Shown piece by piece: positions 33,951-41,137 of a stretch of DNA of 64,000 nt. Source of the DNA: Phycisphaerales bacterium (GTDB taxonomy: Bacteria > Planctomycetota > Phycisphaerae > Phycisphaerales > UBA1924); contig JALSHH010000056.1 in the NCBI GenBank assembly GCA_026982335.1, positions 1 to 64,000 of the forward strand. Direction: 5' to 3'. Position 1 is the first letter of the stretch. Every line of letters begins with the position of its first letter. The position numbers and the translations under genes were made by a program. A model generated the notes under the pieces. It did not search any database. It had not been told where the DNA came from and saw nothing but the letters and a program-made list of their open reading frames with translations.

Positions 33951-34892
33951 ATGATTAAGCCGAAAGTGGACGCTATGGAACAGACTCCCCCCCAAGACGA
34001 AGCCGTGGCAACACTTTCTTCCCCGAGTGGGACCGAAGACGGGCATTTTCCTGATGAACTTGATGATTCGGTGACGCGCTATGTTGTTGTTGAAATTAAT
34101 CATAATCTCTATGGCATGTCTACGGACTCAACAGTGGAGCTGATGAGTGGGACGATGGCACAGATTACTCGTGTTCCTCATAGTCCGGATTATATTTCGG
34201 GAGTGATTAATCATCGAGGGACGATCATTCCAGTGATCGATATGCGATCACTCTTTGGGTTTCATCCGCGTGAAGCCCAAGGAGATCAGTTTGCACAGAT
34301 ATTCAAAGGGTTTAAAGACGAATATGCCCATTGGCTCAACACACTCCAGGATGTGATTTATTCTGGCACAGATTTTTCTGAATCAACAGACCCAACGCAG
34401 TGCAATTTTTGGAAATGGTACCGAGCAGTGGTTGAAGGCTCATCGCCTTTGAGTAAGCTTGCCGAGAAGGACCCGGTTCTCAAGTCATTTATTGATCGTT
34501 TCGAGTCTCCACATCGCAAGGTGTATGCAGTTGCTGGGAAAGCGCTCAAGCTTCGTGATGAAGGTGCTCAAGAGAAAGCAATCGAACGCATCAAGTCTGT
34601 CCGGACAACCGAACTTGGCGAGATATATGGGCTGTTTGATCAGATTCTTCATACCATATCGACCAAGCTCGAATCCATGCTGGTGATTACTGAGATTGGC
34701 TCACGAAAAGCGGCAATCGCGGTCGATGGCGTGTCGTTTGTGGTGGATTGTGAAAACGATACGATCGAGTCGCTCCCTGACACTGCGGAGAACACGGAGT
34801 TTCTCTCTGGACTGGTGCATCAAGATGATGGGTCATATATTCTTATTGCCGATCTCGAGCATGTTTACAACATTGCTTGCCCAGAAGAATAG
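33951..34892 (+). CDS. CheW-domain protein with an inserted CZB-like zinc domain
   Basis: The 313-residue protein has a CheW (SH3-like) fold split in two. The first part (about 43-110) includes YVVVEINHNLYGMS, TRVPHSPDYISGVINHRG and VIDMR. The second (about 243-308) includes MLVITEIGSRKAAIAVDGV and ILIADLEHVY. Between them (about 118-235) is a helical domain resembling CZB chemoreceptor zinc-binding domains: AHW (His127), CNFWKWY (Cys151) and SPHRKVY (His188). The position of the fourth zinc ligand (four residues after His188) is Tyr192, not His. CheW couples receptors to CheA. No chemotaxis genes are adjacent. A longer N-terminal polar tail precedes the fold; a second ATG at 33975 could be the start. 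Confidence 0.8.
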   Translation: MIKPKVDAMEQTPPQDEAVATLSSPSGTEDGHFPDELDDSVTRYVVVEINHNLYGMSTDSTVELMSGTMAQITRVPHSPDYISGVINHRGTIIPVIDMRSLFGFHPREAQGDQFAQIFKGFKDEYAHWLNTLQDVIYSGTDFSESTDPTQCNFWKWYRAVVEGSSPLSKLAEKDPVLKSFIDRFESPHRKVYAVAGKALKLRDEGAQEKAIERIKSVRTTELGEIYGLFDQILHTISTKLESMLVITEIGSRKAAIAVDGVSFVVDCENDTIESLPDTAENTEFLSGLVHQDDGSYILIADLEHVYNIACPEE

Positions 34893-34929
34893 ATTGCCGT
34901 AAGGAACCGGTTTGTTTTTGTCGATGTAT

Positions 34930-35280
34930 TTACCTGTCATTTTTCGGATCGGCGGGTTTTTTCCAGGCATTGTCCGGGTCTTTGTGTAGTACTCCGGCGC
35001 TTTGTTTGACGCATCGCTTGCAGGCAATTACCGAACCATCAACCGGGCTCTGCCAGTGGAGTCCATCACGGCCAATTTCGAGACAAAGTTTGCAGACTTC
35101 CCTTGGTTTTGGTATGTATCCAGAGTTGAGATAGACCAACTCTAAAAATGCGATCGAAAGACATTGGCTGCAGATCAGTGCCCCGCGATGGCCTTCGACC
35201 ATTTGGCGATCTTTGTTCCAGGTCATTGTGCAAAAGTCGCACCGGAATACGATTTGTCCATCAGGAAGTGTTTCATTCAT
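34930..35280 (-). CDS. Small protein with ClpX-type C4 zinc finger and a second CxxC pair set
   Basis: The 116-residue protein carries FRCDFC (Cys14, Cys17) and ICSQC (Cys37, Cys40), the spacing and flanks of the zinc finger at the N-terminus of ClpX, where it mediates dimerisation and substrate choice. A second set, CKLC (63, 66) and CKRC (87, 90), may bind another zinc. No AAA+ domain follows. Its ATG overlaps the stop of the upstream ABC exporter gene by one base (TGATG), so expression is coupled. I infer an adaptor or regulatory role, but no function is established. Confidence 0.75.
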   Translation of the reverse strand: MNETLPDGQIVFRCDFCTMTWNKDRQMVEGHRGALICSQCLSIAFLELVYLNSGYIPKPREVCKLCLEIGRDGLHWQSPVDGSVIACKRCVKQSAGVLHKDPDNAWKKPADPKNDR

Positions 35281-37130
35281 CAGGAGTCATCCTTGGCCTC
35301 GCGAGATGAGTCCATCAATTGGTGTCGGGCGAGTTGCTCATAGATCGCACATGACTCGATGAGTTCATCGTGTGTGCCTTGCCCAACGATTTTTCCCTCA
35401 TTGATCACCACGATGCGATCGGCACCCAGTACCGTTGAGAGGCGGTGGGCAACGATGAGGCTTGTGCGATTTTTGCAGAAGGTATCGAGGACTTCCCCGA
35501 TGAGTTTTTCGGAATGGGCGTCGATCATCGAAGTTGCTTCGTCGAGGATCAGGATTGCCGGGTTTCGTAGAATTGCGCGAGCGATGGCCAATCGTTGGCG
35601 TTGTCCGCCTGACATGGTGAGTCCCTGCTCGCCGACTTGGGTGTCGAGTCCGTCTTCGAGTTCGTCGATGAATTCCATCGCGCGGGCATCGCGAGCCGCC
35701 TGCTCGATTTCTTTGCGTGAGGCGTGACGCGATCCATAGGCGATATTCTGGGCGATGGTGCCTTTGAAGAGCACGACCTCTTGGGTGACGACTCCGATTT
35801 GCTTGCGAAGCGATCGGACGCGCACGCGCGAGATGTCGGTACCGTCGATGAGCATGCGTCCTTCGTCTGGATCGAACAGACGCGGGATCAGAGATAAGAG
35901 TGTGGTTTTGCCGCATCCGTTTGGGCCCACGAATGCAACGGTTTCGCCGTGGTTGATTTTGAGTGAGATATCCGAAATTGCCGGGGCGGTTGCGCCGGGG
36001 TAGATGACTGAAACGCGATCGAAGACAATGGTGTCGTGATGTCTTGCGAGTTTGGGCAATCGAGTTTCGTGTCCGGGTTCTGGATCGGCGCCGAGCAACC
36101 GATCGAGCCGATCGGCAGCAGCTCCGGACTGCTGAATATCGTTGACCAATCCGGACAGGGGTTTGATGCTTGCGCCAGCGAGTGCCAAGGCGACAAGCAC
36201 TTGGATGAACTCGGCCTTGTCGAGCGTTCCATCGAGAATAAGCTTGGCCGCCACGATTGTCAGGCTGCCCAACGCAAACATGGTGACGAGCTCGGCGGCG
36301 GGTCCAGCGATGGCGCGGGCGGTGCGGACTTTGAGCTGTTGGCGCAGGACTTCTTTGTTGATCCGCCCGAACCGGCCTGCTTCGTAGCGTTCGGTGGTGT
36401 GGACCTTGACGACGCGCAAGCCTTGGAGCGCCTCGGTCGAGGCGCGGTACAGATCGGCCCGGCTCGAAAGGGCCTTCCCGGATGCTCTTCGGATGCGTTT
36501 GCCGAGCTTGCGGATGACCGTTGCCAGGATCGGCATGACCAAGAGCGCCACCGCGGCGAGTTGCCAGTTGATGACGAAGGCCGCAACGAGGGCGATAAAC
36601 CCCTTGGTGACATGGGCGACGGCTTTGGAGAGCATCGCAACGAATCCGGCCGAGAGGGCCTCGGTGTCGTTGACAATCCGTGAGATCGCATCGGTAGGCC
36701 CTTCGGCCACGATCGTTTTGAGCGGCAACTCGAGCACTTGCCCGAAGGCCTTGCGCCGAATCCGCGCGACGGTCGTATGCACCACCGTCAACGCAAAATA
36801 TTGGTGCATGAAGTTGGCCAGTGCGCCGATGACCGTCAGCCCCGCGAGTGTCACCATGATGAGCACAATGCTGTGGTAGGGGTCGGTTGGGAGCGATTCG
36901 ATCAATGAAGGGGTGAGGATTGTGGCGTATCGTTCGTTTTCATCGATCTTTATCTGGGCGATGGTTTGTAAGCCGCCGCTGTCTGGTTCGAGCAAGATGC
37001 CTAGGGTCGGCCCAATCGCTGCAATCCCCGCGCCCACCCCGCCAGCGGAGATGATCGCGCAGAGCATCCCGAGTATCAGGTACCCGCGCATCCGCATCGT
37101 TTGTTTGGCAAATTTCCAAAAAGCGTCCAT
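35280..37130 (-). CDS. ABC exporter, fused membrane and ATPase domains (MsbA type)
   Basis: The 616-residue protein has an N-terminal membrane domain with about six helices (residues 20-330) and a C-terminal ATPase (about 375-610). Motifs are Walker A GPNGCGKTT, Q-loop VTQEVVLF, signature LTMSGGQRQRLAIARAI, Walker B ILILDEATSMID and H-loop IVAHRLSTV. The architecture matches the MsbA/lipid A or multidrug exporter group, working as a homodimer. The substrate is unknown. The ATG at 37130 (MDAFWKFAKQ) follows a perfect TATAAT by eight bases. The downstream gene encodes the zinc finger protein with a one-base overlap. Confidence 0.92.
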   Translation of the reverse strand: MDAFWKFAKQTMRMRGYLILGMLCAIISAGGVGAGIAAIGPTLGILLEPDSGGLQTIAQIKIDENERYATILTPSLIESLPTDPYHSIVLIMVTLAGLTVIGALANFMHQYFALTVVHTTVARIRRKAFGQVLELPLKTIVAEGPTDAISRIVNDTEALSAGFVAMLSKAVAHVTKGFIALVAAFVINWQLAAVALLVMPILATVIRKLGKRIRRASGKALSSRADLYRASTEALQGLRVVKVHTTERYEAGRFGRINKEVLRQQLKVRTARAIAGPAAELVTMFALGSLTIVAAKLILDGTLDKAEFIQVLVALALAGASIKPLSGLVNDIQQSGAAADRLDRLLGADPEPGHETRLPKLARHHDTIVFDRVSVIYPGATAPAISDISLKINHGETVAFVGPNGCGKTTLLSLIPRLFDPDEGRMLIDGTDISRVRVRSLRKQIGVVTQEVVLFKGTIAQNIAYGSRHASRKEIEQAARDARAMEFIDELEDGLDTQVGEQGLTMSGGQRQRLAIARAILRNPAILILDEATSMIDAHSEKLIGEVLDTFCKNRTSLIVAHRLSTVLGADRIVVINEGKIVGQGTHDELIESCAIYEQLARHQLMDSSREAKDDS

Positions 37131-37138
37131 AGGCACCA

Positions 37139-37144
37139 ATTATA
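37139..37144 (-). promoter_or_regulatory. -10 hexamer TATAAT, 8 bases before ATG 37130
   Basis: A perfect TATAAT on the minus strand ends eight bases before the ABC exporter start. At most one or two untranslated bases are expected. Confidence 0.65.
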
Positions 37145-37158
37145 CGGGCCAAGTCGGC

Positions 37159-37647
37159 TTATATCTCCACCCGATCGCGGGTGAGCCGAATATGCTCGGG
37201 GGTGTGGAGTTTGCCGGTGTTCATTCCCGGGCATCCATCGGCTTCTTCTTGCCATGCTTGTTTGTCGACGAGATTACTTTTCCAGAAGGGCCAGGTTCGG
37301 CATTGCTCAGGGCGCGATCCATATACCTGACATCCGGTTTTCCCATCTTTGCCGCGAGCCAGAAACACGCAGTCATACCCAAACCCGTCGACCACGATCT
37401 CTTTGAGCGATTTTCCAACAAGCGTATCGCGGGTGTATTGGGTATAAAACTCCGCCTTGGTGATTTCTAAATCTCTGGCCATTGCTGCTGCTTCGTCATC
37501 GGTAAAGAGCACGAATCCGGTGGGGCCGGTGCAGCAGTGGCCGCACTGGGTACAGGTGAAGCGTAATCCGACTTCGCCCGAATCGGTCTTGCCGGTTGGA
37601 TCGGGTTTGTCGAACCATTCTTTTTTGCTCTTGGCATTTTTGCTCAT
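37159..37647 (-). CDS. YkgJ-family cysteine cluster protein
   Basis: The 162-residue protein has the YkgJ/CxxCxxCC cluster: FTCTQCGHCC (Cys32, 35, 38, 39), then YDCVFLA and CQVYGSRPEQCRTWPFW, which together suit an iron-sulfur or zinc site. The short tail contains GCPGMN. The family is widespread but its function is not established. Its ATG overlaps the stop of the PP2C phosphatase gene (ATGA), placing it last in a four-gene coupled operon. Confidence 0.9.
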   Translation of the reverse strand: MSKNAKSKKEWFDKPDPTGKTDSGEVGLRFTCTQCGHCCTGPTGFVLFTDDEAAAMARDLEITKAEFYTQYTRDTLVGKSLKEIVVDGFGYDCVFLARGKDGKTGCQVYGSRPEQCRTWPFWKSNLVDKQAWQEEADGCPGMNTGKLHTPEHIRLTRDRVEI

Positions 37648-39026
37648 GATTCGATTGCCCTCTGGATCACCACCAGCGTCTGGTCGTCATCTCGTTCGAG
37701 CTTGTGGGTGAAGGCATACAGTGCCTTGTGCACCGCATCAATCGCGCACTGGGGCATCCCTGTGCAGGCATGAAGGGATTCCATCAGTCGTTCGGGACCG
37801 AACATCTCGAGCTCGCCATTATTCGAAAGATGGCGGGGAGCACGGGCTTCCGTGATACCATCGGTATAGAGGACCAGCGTGTCACCCGGTTCCATGATGC
37901 ACGAGTCCGATGGAAACTCGCTGTTCACCTGGATACCCAACGGGATCGTCGCAGCGCTTTCGAGCAGTACGATACTGCCATCCTTGCGCCGGATCATCGG
38001 CGGGTTGTGCCCGCACCGTGTCCATTGCACGGTGCCGGTCTTGGGATCAATTACACAGAAGAATGCGGTGGCGAACTCGCCGTTGAGGTTGGCATCGACG
38101 AGCTTGCGATTGCAGAACCGAGCAACTTTGGCAATGTCATCGAGCGCCGACCCGGGATCATCGAGGGTATCGCCATAGCAATGGAGAATCGCGCGAAGCA
38201 TCGCCATCACGGTCGCAGCCCCGGCCCCGTGCCCGGAGACATCGGCGATCACGATTCCGAGTCGATGGTCTTCGCCTTGGAAATAATCAAAGTAATCTCC
38301 GCCGGCGACATTGCTCGGCAAGTAGCTCGTTGCGAGGATGAATCCGTCGAGTGTGGGCGATCGTTCGGGTAGAAGCTGGCGCTGAATCTTGGCGATCTGT
38401 TCGAATTGTTTCATCAACAGTTCGTTGAGGGCTTCTGCCTGCTTACGAAACACTAAGTTCCGCGTCGCGGTGCCCATCATGTTCATATCGAGTAACCCCG
38501 CGACGAAGGTGTCCAAATCTTCCCAGTCGGCTTGTTCGTGGAAACTCAGCGACCAGTTGAGAGGTTCGCCATCGTCAAACGCGGGCATGGCCGTCACCGA
38601 GCGCAGCTTGTGTGCATAGTCACCGAGCGCGTTGGACAAAGGTTCATCTTTCGTCAGATCGAGTCCTGTCACCACCGCAGGTTCGCCCGAGGCGACGATC
38701 TCACCGATTAATCCACCTTCGTAGGTCGGCAGTTGCTCCCAGTCCCGCCACGGATTCCCCGTTGGGCTTGGCTGATTCGATTGGCTCTGGGGGTTTGTGA
38801 TCGCGCGGGTAATCTTATATTTCCCGGGGGGCAGATCGCGGATCGACACACTCACAAACGCATCGCGCGGAAACCGTTGACCAACCCAAGGCCCAAAGGC
38901 CTTGAGCATCTCGGTGGGATCTTTGACAGCACTCACCTCGCGCAAAACTTGTGTCAACGCGGCGATCTTGGGATTGGTGGAGAGATCCACAAACCGATGG
39001 CTCGATGATCCTGAAACAGCACTCAT
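37644..39026 (-). CDS. SpoIIE/RsbU-type PP2C phosphatase with N-terminal GAF-like region
   Basis: The 460-residue protein has an N-terminal sensory region (about 25-195) with GAF-like character and a C-terminal PP2C-type SpoIIE domain (about 235-455). Metal-binding segments are GGDYFDYF, IVIADVSGHGAGAATVMAML and LVLYTDGITEA, ending DDDQTLVVIQ. Such phosphatases dephosphorylate anti-sigma-factor antagonists in partner-switching systems; no anti-sigma or STAS gene is in the window. The ATG at 39026 forms an ATGA overlap with the upstream gene. The sensed ligand is unknown. Confidence 0.9.
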   Translation of the reverse strand: MSAVSGSSSHRFVDLSTNPKIAALTQVLREVSAVKDPTEMLKAFGPWVGQRFPRDAFVSVSIRDLPPGKYKITRAITNPQSQSNQPSPTGNPWRDWEQLPTYEGGLIGEIVASGEPAVVTGLDLTKDEPLSNALGDYAHKLRSVTAMPAFDDGEPLNWSLSFHEQADWEDLDTFVAGLLDMNMMGTATRNLVFRKQAEALNELLMKQFEQIAKIQRQLLPERSPTLDGFILATSYLPSNVAGGDYFDYFQGEDHRLGIVIADVSGHGAGAATVMAMLRAILHCYGDTLDDPGSALDDIAKVARFCNRKLVDANLNGEFATAFFCVIDPKTGTVQWTRCGHNPPMIRRKDGSIVLLESAATIPLGIQVNSEFPSDSCIMEPGDTLVLYTDGITEARAPRHLSNNGELEMFGPERLMESLHACTGMPQCAIDAVHKALYAFTHKLERDDDQTLVVIQRAIES

Positions 39027-39646
39027 CGACACCTCGCCTCGGTTGTTTCACATAATCGCTGTGCCTGTGCCAGTTGTGTATCGATTTCTTTGTGCGCATG
39101 CTCCTGGTCATCGCGGGGTAACAACGGGATATTGATCTTCACATTCCACGCGGCCGATCGGGCAGCTGCCTGTCCAAGCACCACAGCGACCCCCAAGTCA
39201 GATTTGAGCTGGGTGTTGGTTGTCGAGACCAACTCTTTGCAGAGTTCAAGCATTTCGATCGACAACGCGAGCATTGCTCTGGGTGGTTCGATCGCCCCGA
39301 CCACCGCTGCTTCCCACCCGGCGATGCGATCAGGATGATCCTGATCGAGTTTCCAAAGCGCATTGAGCACACCATAGCCCGCAGCGTCGTCATCGCCAAG
39401 CTGGAGGAACCGGGCGCGGATCGCATTGAGCTTCTCCTGCACATCGACATTGAAGGTTTGGTGCTCAGCGAGTGATTTCTTATTGATTGAATAGCTCACC
39501 ACCATCCCCGCCGTCGCGGCTGCGGTCGCGCCGGTGATGGCGGCGGCGGCCCCGCCTCCGGGTGTTGGCACCTTGGCGTTGAGCGCGTCGAGGAATCCGG
39601 CGATGGTTTGGGAGGCGATCAAGGATGGCGATGATTTGTTGGTCAT
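39023..39646 (-). CDS. Cyclodeaminase/cyclohydrolase family protein (FTCD_C)
   Basis: The 207-residue helical protein matches the C-terminal half of formiminotransferase-cyclodeaminase and bacterial FchA proteins. The signature is FLDALNAKVPTPGGGAAAAITGATAAATAGMVV near the N-terminus, followed by DDAAGYGVLNAL and helical segments. These enzymes act on formimino- or methenyl-tetrahydrofolate. Whether this one is a cyclodeaminase or cyclohydrolase cannot be read from the sequence. The ATG overlaps the stop of the NUDIX gene (ATGA) and its own stop overlaps the phosphatase start in the same way. Confidence 0.88.
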   Translation of the reverse strand: MTNKSSPSLIASQTIAGFLDALNAKVPTPGGGAAAAITGATAAATAGMVVSYSINKKSLAEHQTFNVDVQEKLNAIRARFLQLGDDDAAGYGVLNALWKLDQDHPDRIAGWEAAVVGAIEPPRAMLALSIEMLELCKELVSTTNTQLKSDLGVAVVLGQAAARSAAWNVKINIPLLPRDDQEHAHKEIDTQLAQAQRLCETTEARCR

Positions 39647-40344
39647 GTATTCAATCGTAGGGCCAGTGCCACCGTGGTGGGGATGAGTTCGTTGGGTCGT
39701 TTGGTCACCCAATCGAGCAACTCGGCAAGGGGAATCCATCGGCAATCGACATATTCCCAGCTACAGTCGAGCACGGGCATCGCGGGGAGGGTGATTTGTA
39801 TGGCAATATCGACCGATCCGACCGCATCATCATGCACCAAGGCGATCGGGGCTGCTGGGCATGCACCGATTTCGATTCCGACTTCTTCAATGATCTCGCG
39901 TTTGAGTTCGTTGACAATCGCATCGAACTCAAGGTGATCGGTGCCATCAGCAGGCACATCGACCCCGCCAGAGGGGCCCAGTTCCCATCGGTTGCCATAC
40001 TGATGCGTGCTCGGCGAGCGTTGCCCGAGTACATATCGAGGCTCGCCCTGCTCGTCGGGGGCCGTGATGATGGCGGTTGTTGCAAGTAGATAGATTCCAA
40101 CATCAACGGTATCGCGCACCGCGTGGTTTTTATATTCTTCAATCGATGCCCGGATCACGCCGGTCGCGGGGTCGTACGAATCAAACGCGAGCATTTGGCC
40201 ATTGAAGTAGCGCGGGTTCTGTGCGCACAAATCTTGCCATGTCGATTCGATCGCATCGGCTTGCTCATGGTTCTTGGGCGTGCGATCAACCTTGATCGTG
40301 AGTGATGTCGAGATGGGTTCGGTTCGGATCATGGTTGATTTCAT
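39643..40344 (-). CDS. NUDIX hydrolase
   Basis: The 233-residue protein has a NUDIX fold in residues about 75-225. The NUDIX box is present with the usual GG start and the helix ELKREIIEEVGIE. Substrates in this family are nucleoside diphosphates linked to another group, and the specificity is unknown here. The first 70 residues are an extra N-terminal domain. It is the first gene of a coupled operon with FTCD_C, PP2C and YkgJ genes. Its start lies next to a pair of palindromic repeats; ATG 40344 or 40332 are both possible. Confidence 0.85.
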   Translation of the reverse strand: MKSTMIRTEPISTSLTIKVDRTPKNHEQADAIESTWQDLCAQNPRYFNGQMLAFDSYDPATGVIRASIEEYKNHAVRDTVDVGIYLLATTAIITAPDEQGEPRYVLGQRSPSTHQYGNRWELGPSGGVDVPADGTDHLEFDAIVNELKREIIEEVGIEIGACPAAPIALVHDDAVGSVDIAIQITLPAMPVLDCSWEYVDCRWIPLAELLDWVTKRPNELIPTTVALALRLNT

Positions 40345-40347
40345 CAG

Positions 40348-40424
40348 TGGCACAGGCGTCCCGCCTGTGATGACTTTTGATGCCGCTCGTGCAAGAAGAA
40401 CACAGGCGGGACGCCTGTGCCACC
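40348..40424. repeat. Inverted pair of GGCACAGGC-type palindromic repeats
   Basis: Two copies lie at 40348-40369 and 40401-40424. Each is itself palindromic, and the pair is arranged as an inverted repeat 31 bases apart, forming a possible long hairpin between ybaB and the NUDIX gene. The arms match the single copy at 24388-24412. Confidence 0.85.
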
Positions 40425-40430
40425 GGGGAG

Positions 40431-40802
40431 TCAGTTCAAGAACCCGCCGATTTGTCCGCCGATGTCGCCGAGCCCGAGTTCTTCGGCTTCGCGCGAGATC
40501 AGTTCTTGGACTTGTTTTTGTGCTTTTTCGGTGGCGTCGTTGATCGCATCCTTTATAAGAGCCGTCGCCAGATCGCGGGTTTTTTCATCGACGGCCATCC
40601 CTGCGAGCAACGCTGGGTCGAGGGTGAGATCGAGGAGTTTCATCTTGCCATTGACGATCGCTCGGCACGCGCCCCCGCCGGCTTGGCCATCAACGCGCAT
40701 CGCCTCGATTTTGGCTTTGGTCCGCTCGCCCGCCTCGGCGAGCTGTTCCTTGTTTTTCATCAACGACCCGAGGGCCTGCATGGTTTTGAGTTTGTCGAAC
40801 AT
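40431..40802 (-). CDS. ybaB: YbaB/EbfC nucleoid-associated protein
   Basis: The 123-residue protein matches YbaB/EbfC: an N-terminal helix (FDKLKTMQALGSLMKNKEQL), a beta hairpin with GGGACRAIVNGKMKLLDLTLDP, and a C-terminal helix (DLATALIKDAINDATEKAQK). These dimers bind DNA and are usually encoded directly after dnaX, as here. The start gives the common length; the ATG is 12 bases after the end of the dnaX -1 frame. recR, often next in other genomes, is missing. Confidence 0.92.
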   Translation of the reverse strand: MFDKLKTMQALGSLMKNKEQLAEAGERTKAKIEAMRVDGQAGGGACRAIVNGKMKLLDLTLDPALLAGMAVDEKTRDLATALIKDAINDATEKAQKQVQELISREAEELGLGDIGGQIGGFLN

Positions 40803-40813
40803 AATGGAGTCTC

Positions 40814-41137
40814 TTATTTGTTCTTTGGATGCACCCATTTGATCTCGCCTTCGAAGACATCGAGGACGGATTTGACCAATGGGTCAGCCTCGACCTCTTC
40901 GGGTGTCGGTGCTCGCATCTGGTTTACCGTTGGTGGGGTGGGTTGTGTTTGTTCTGGAGGCGTTTCGCGTGGTGGCGCAGGCTCGGATTTGACGACCTGG
41001 ATCTTGCGTCGATGACTCGATGCAGCAGCCTCGCTGGGCTGATCTTGCTTGATCGGTTTGACGGGTCGCATGGGCAGCGTTGGTCGAGGCTTGGAAACCT
41101 CGGCGGGTTTCTCGATCGACGATGACGCTGCCCTCAT
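40814..41137 (-). CDS. C-terminal extension of DnaX in the -1 frame
   Basis: This open frame continues from the A8 run of dnaX in the -1 frame and runs to 40814. Its 107 residues are Pro/Lys/Ser-rich and end DPLVKSVLDVFEGEIKWVHP, similar to the C-termini of full-length DnaX proteins. A -1 slip on AAAAAA would fuse it to the clamp-loader core, giving about 481 residues. It could also be translated separately from the ATG at 41137, which overlaps the dnaX stop as ATGA. The preceding GGAGGG lies 17 bases from that ATG, too far for normal initiation but well placed to stimulate slippage. Confidence 0.75.
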   Translation of the reverse strand: MRAASSSIEKPAEVSKPRPTLPMRPVKPIKQDQPSEAAASSHRRKIQVVKSEPAPPRETPPEQTQPTPPTVNQMRAPTPEEVEADPLVKSVLDVFEGEIKWVHPKNK

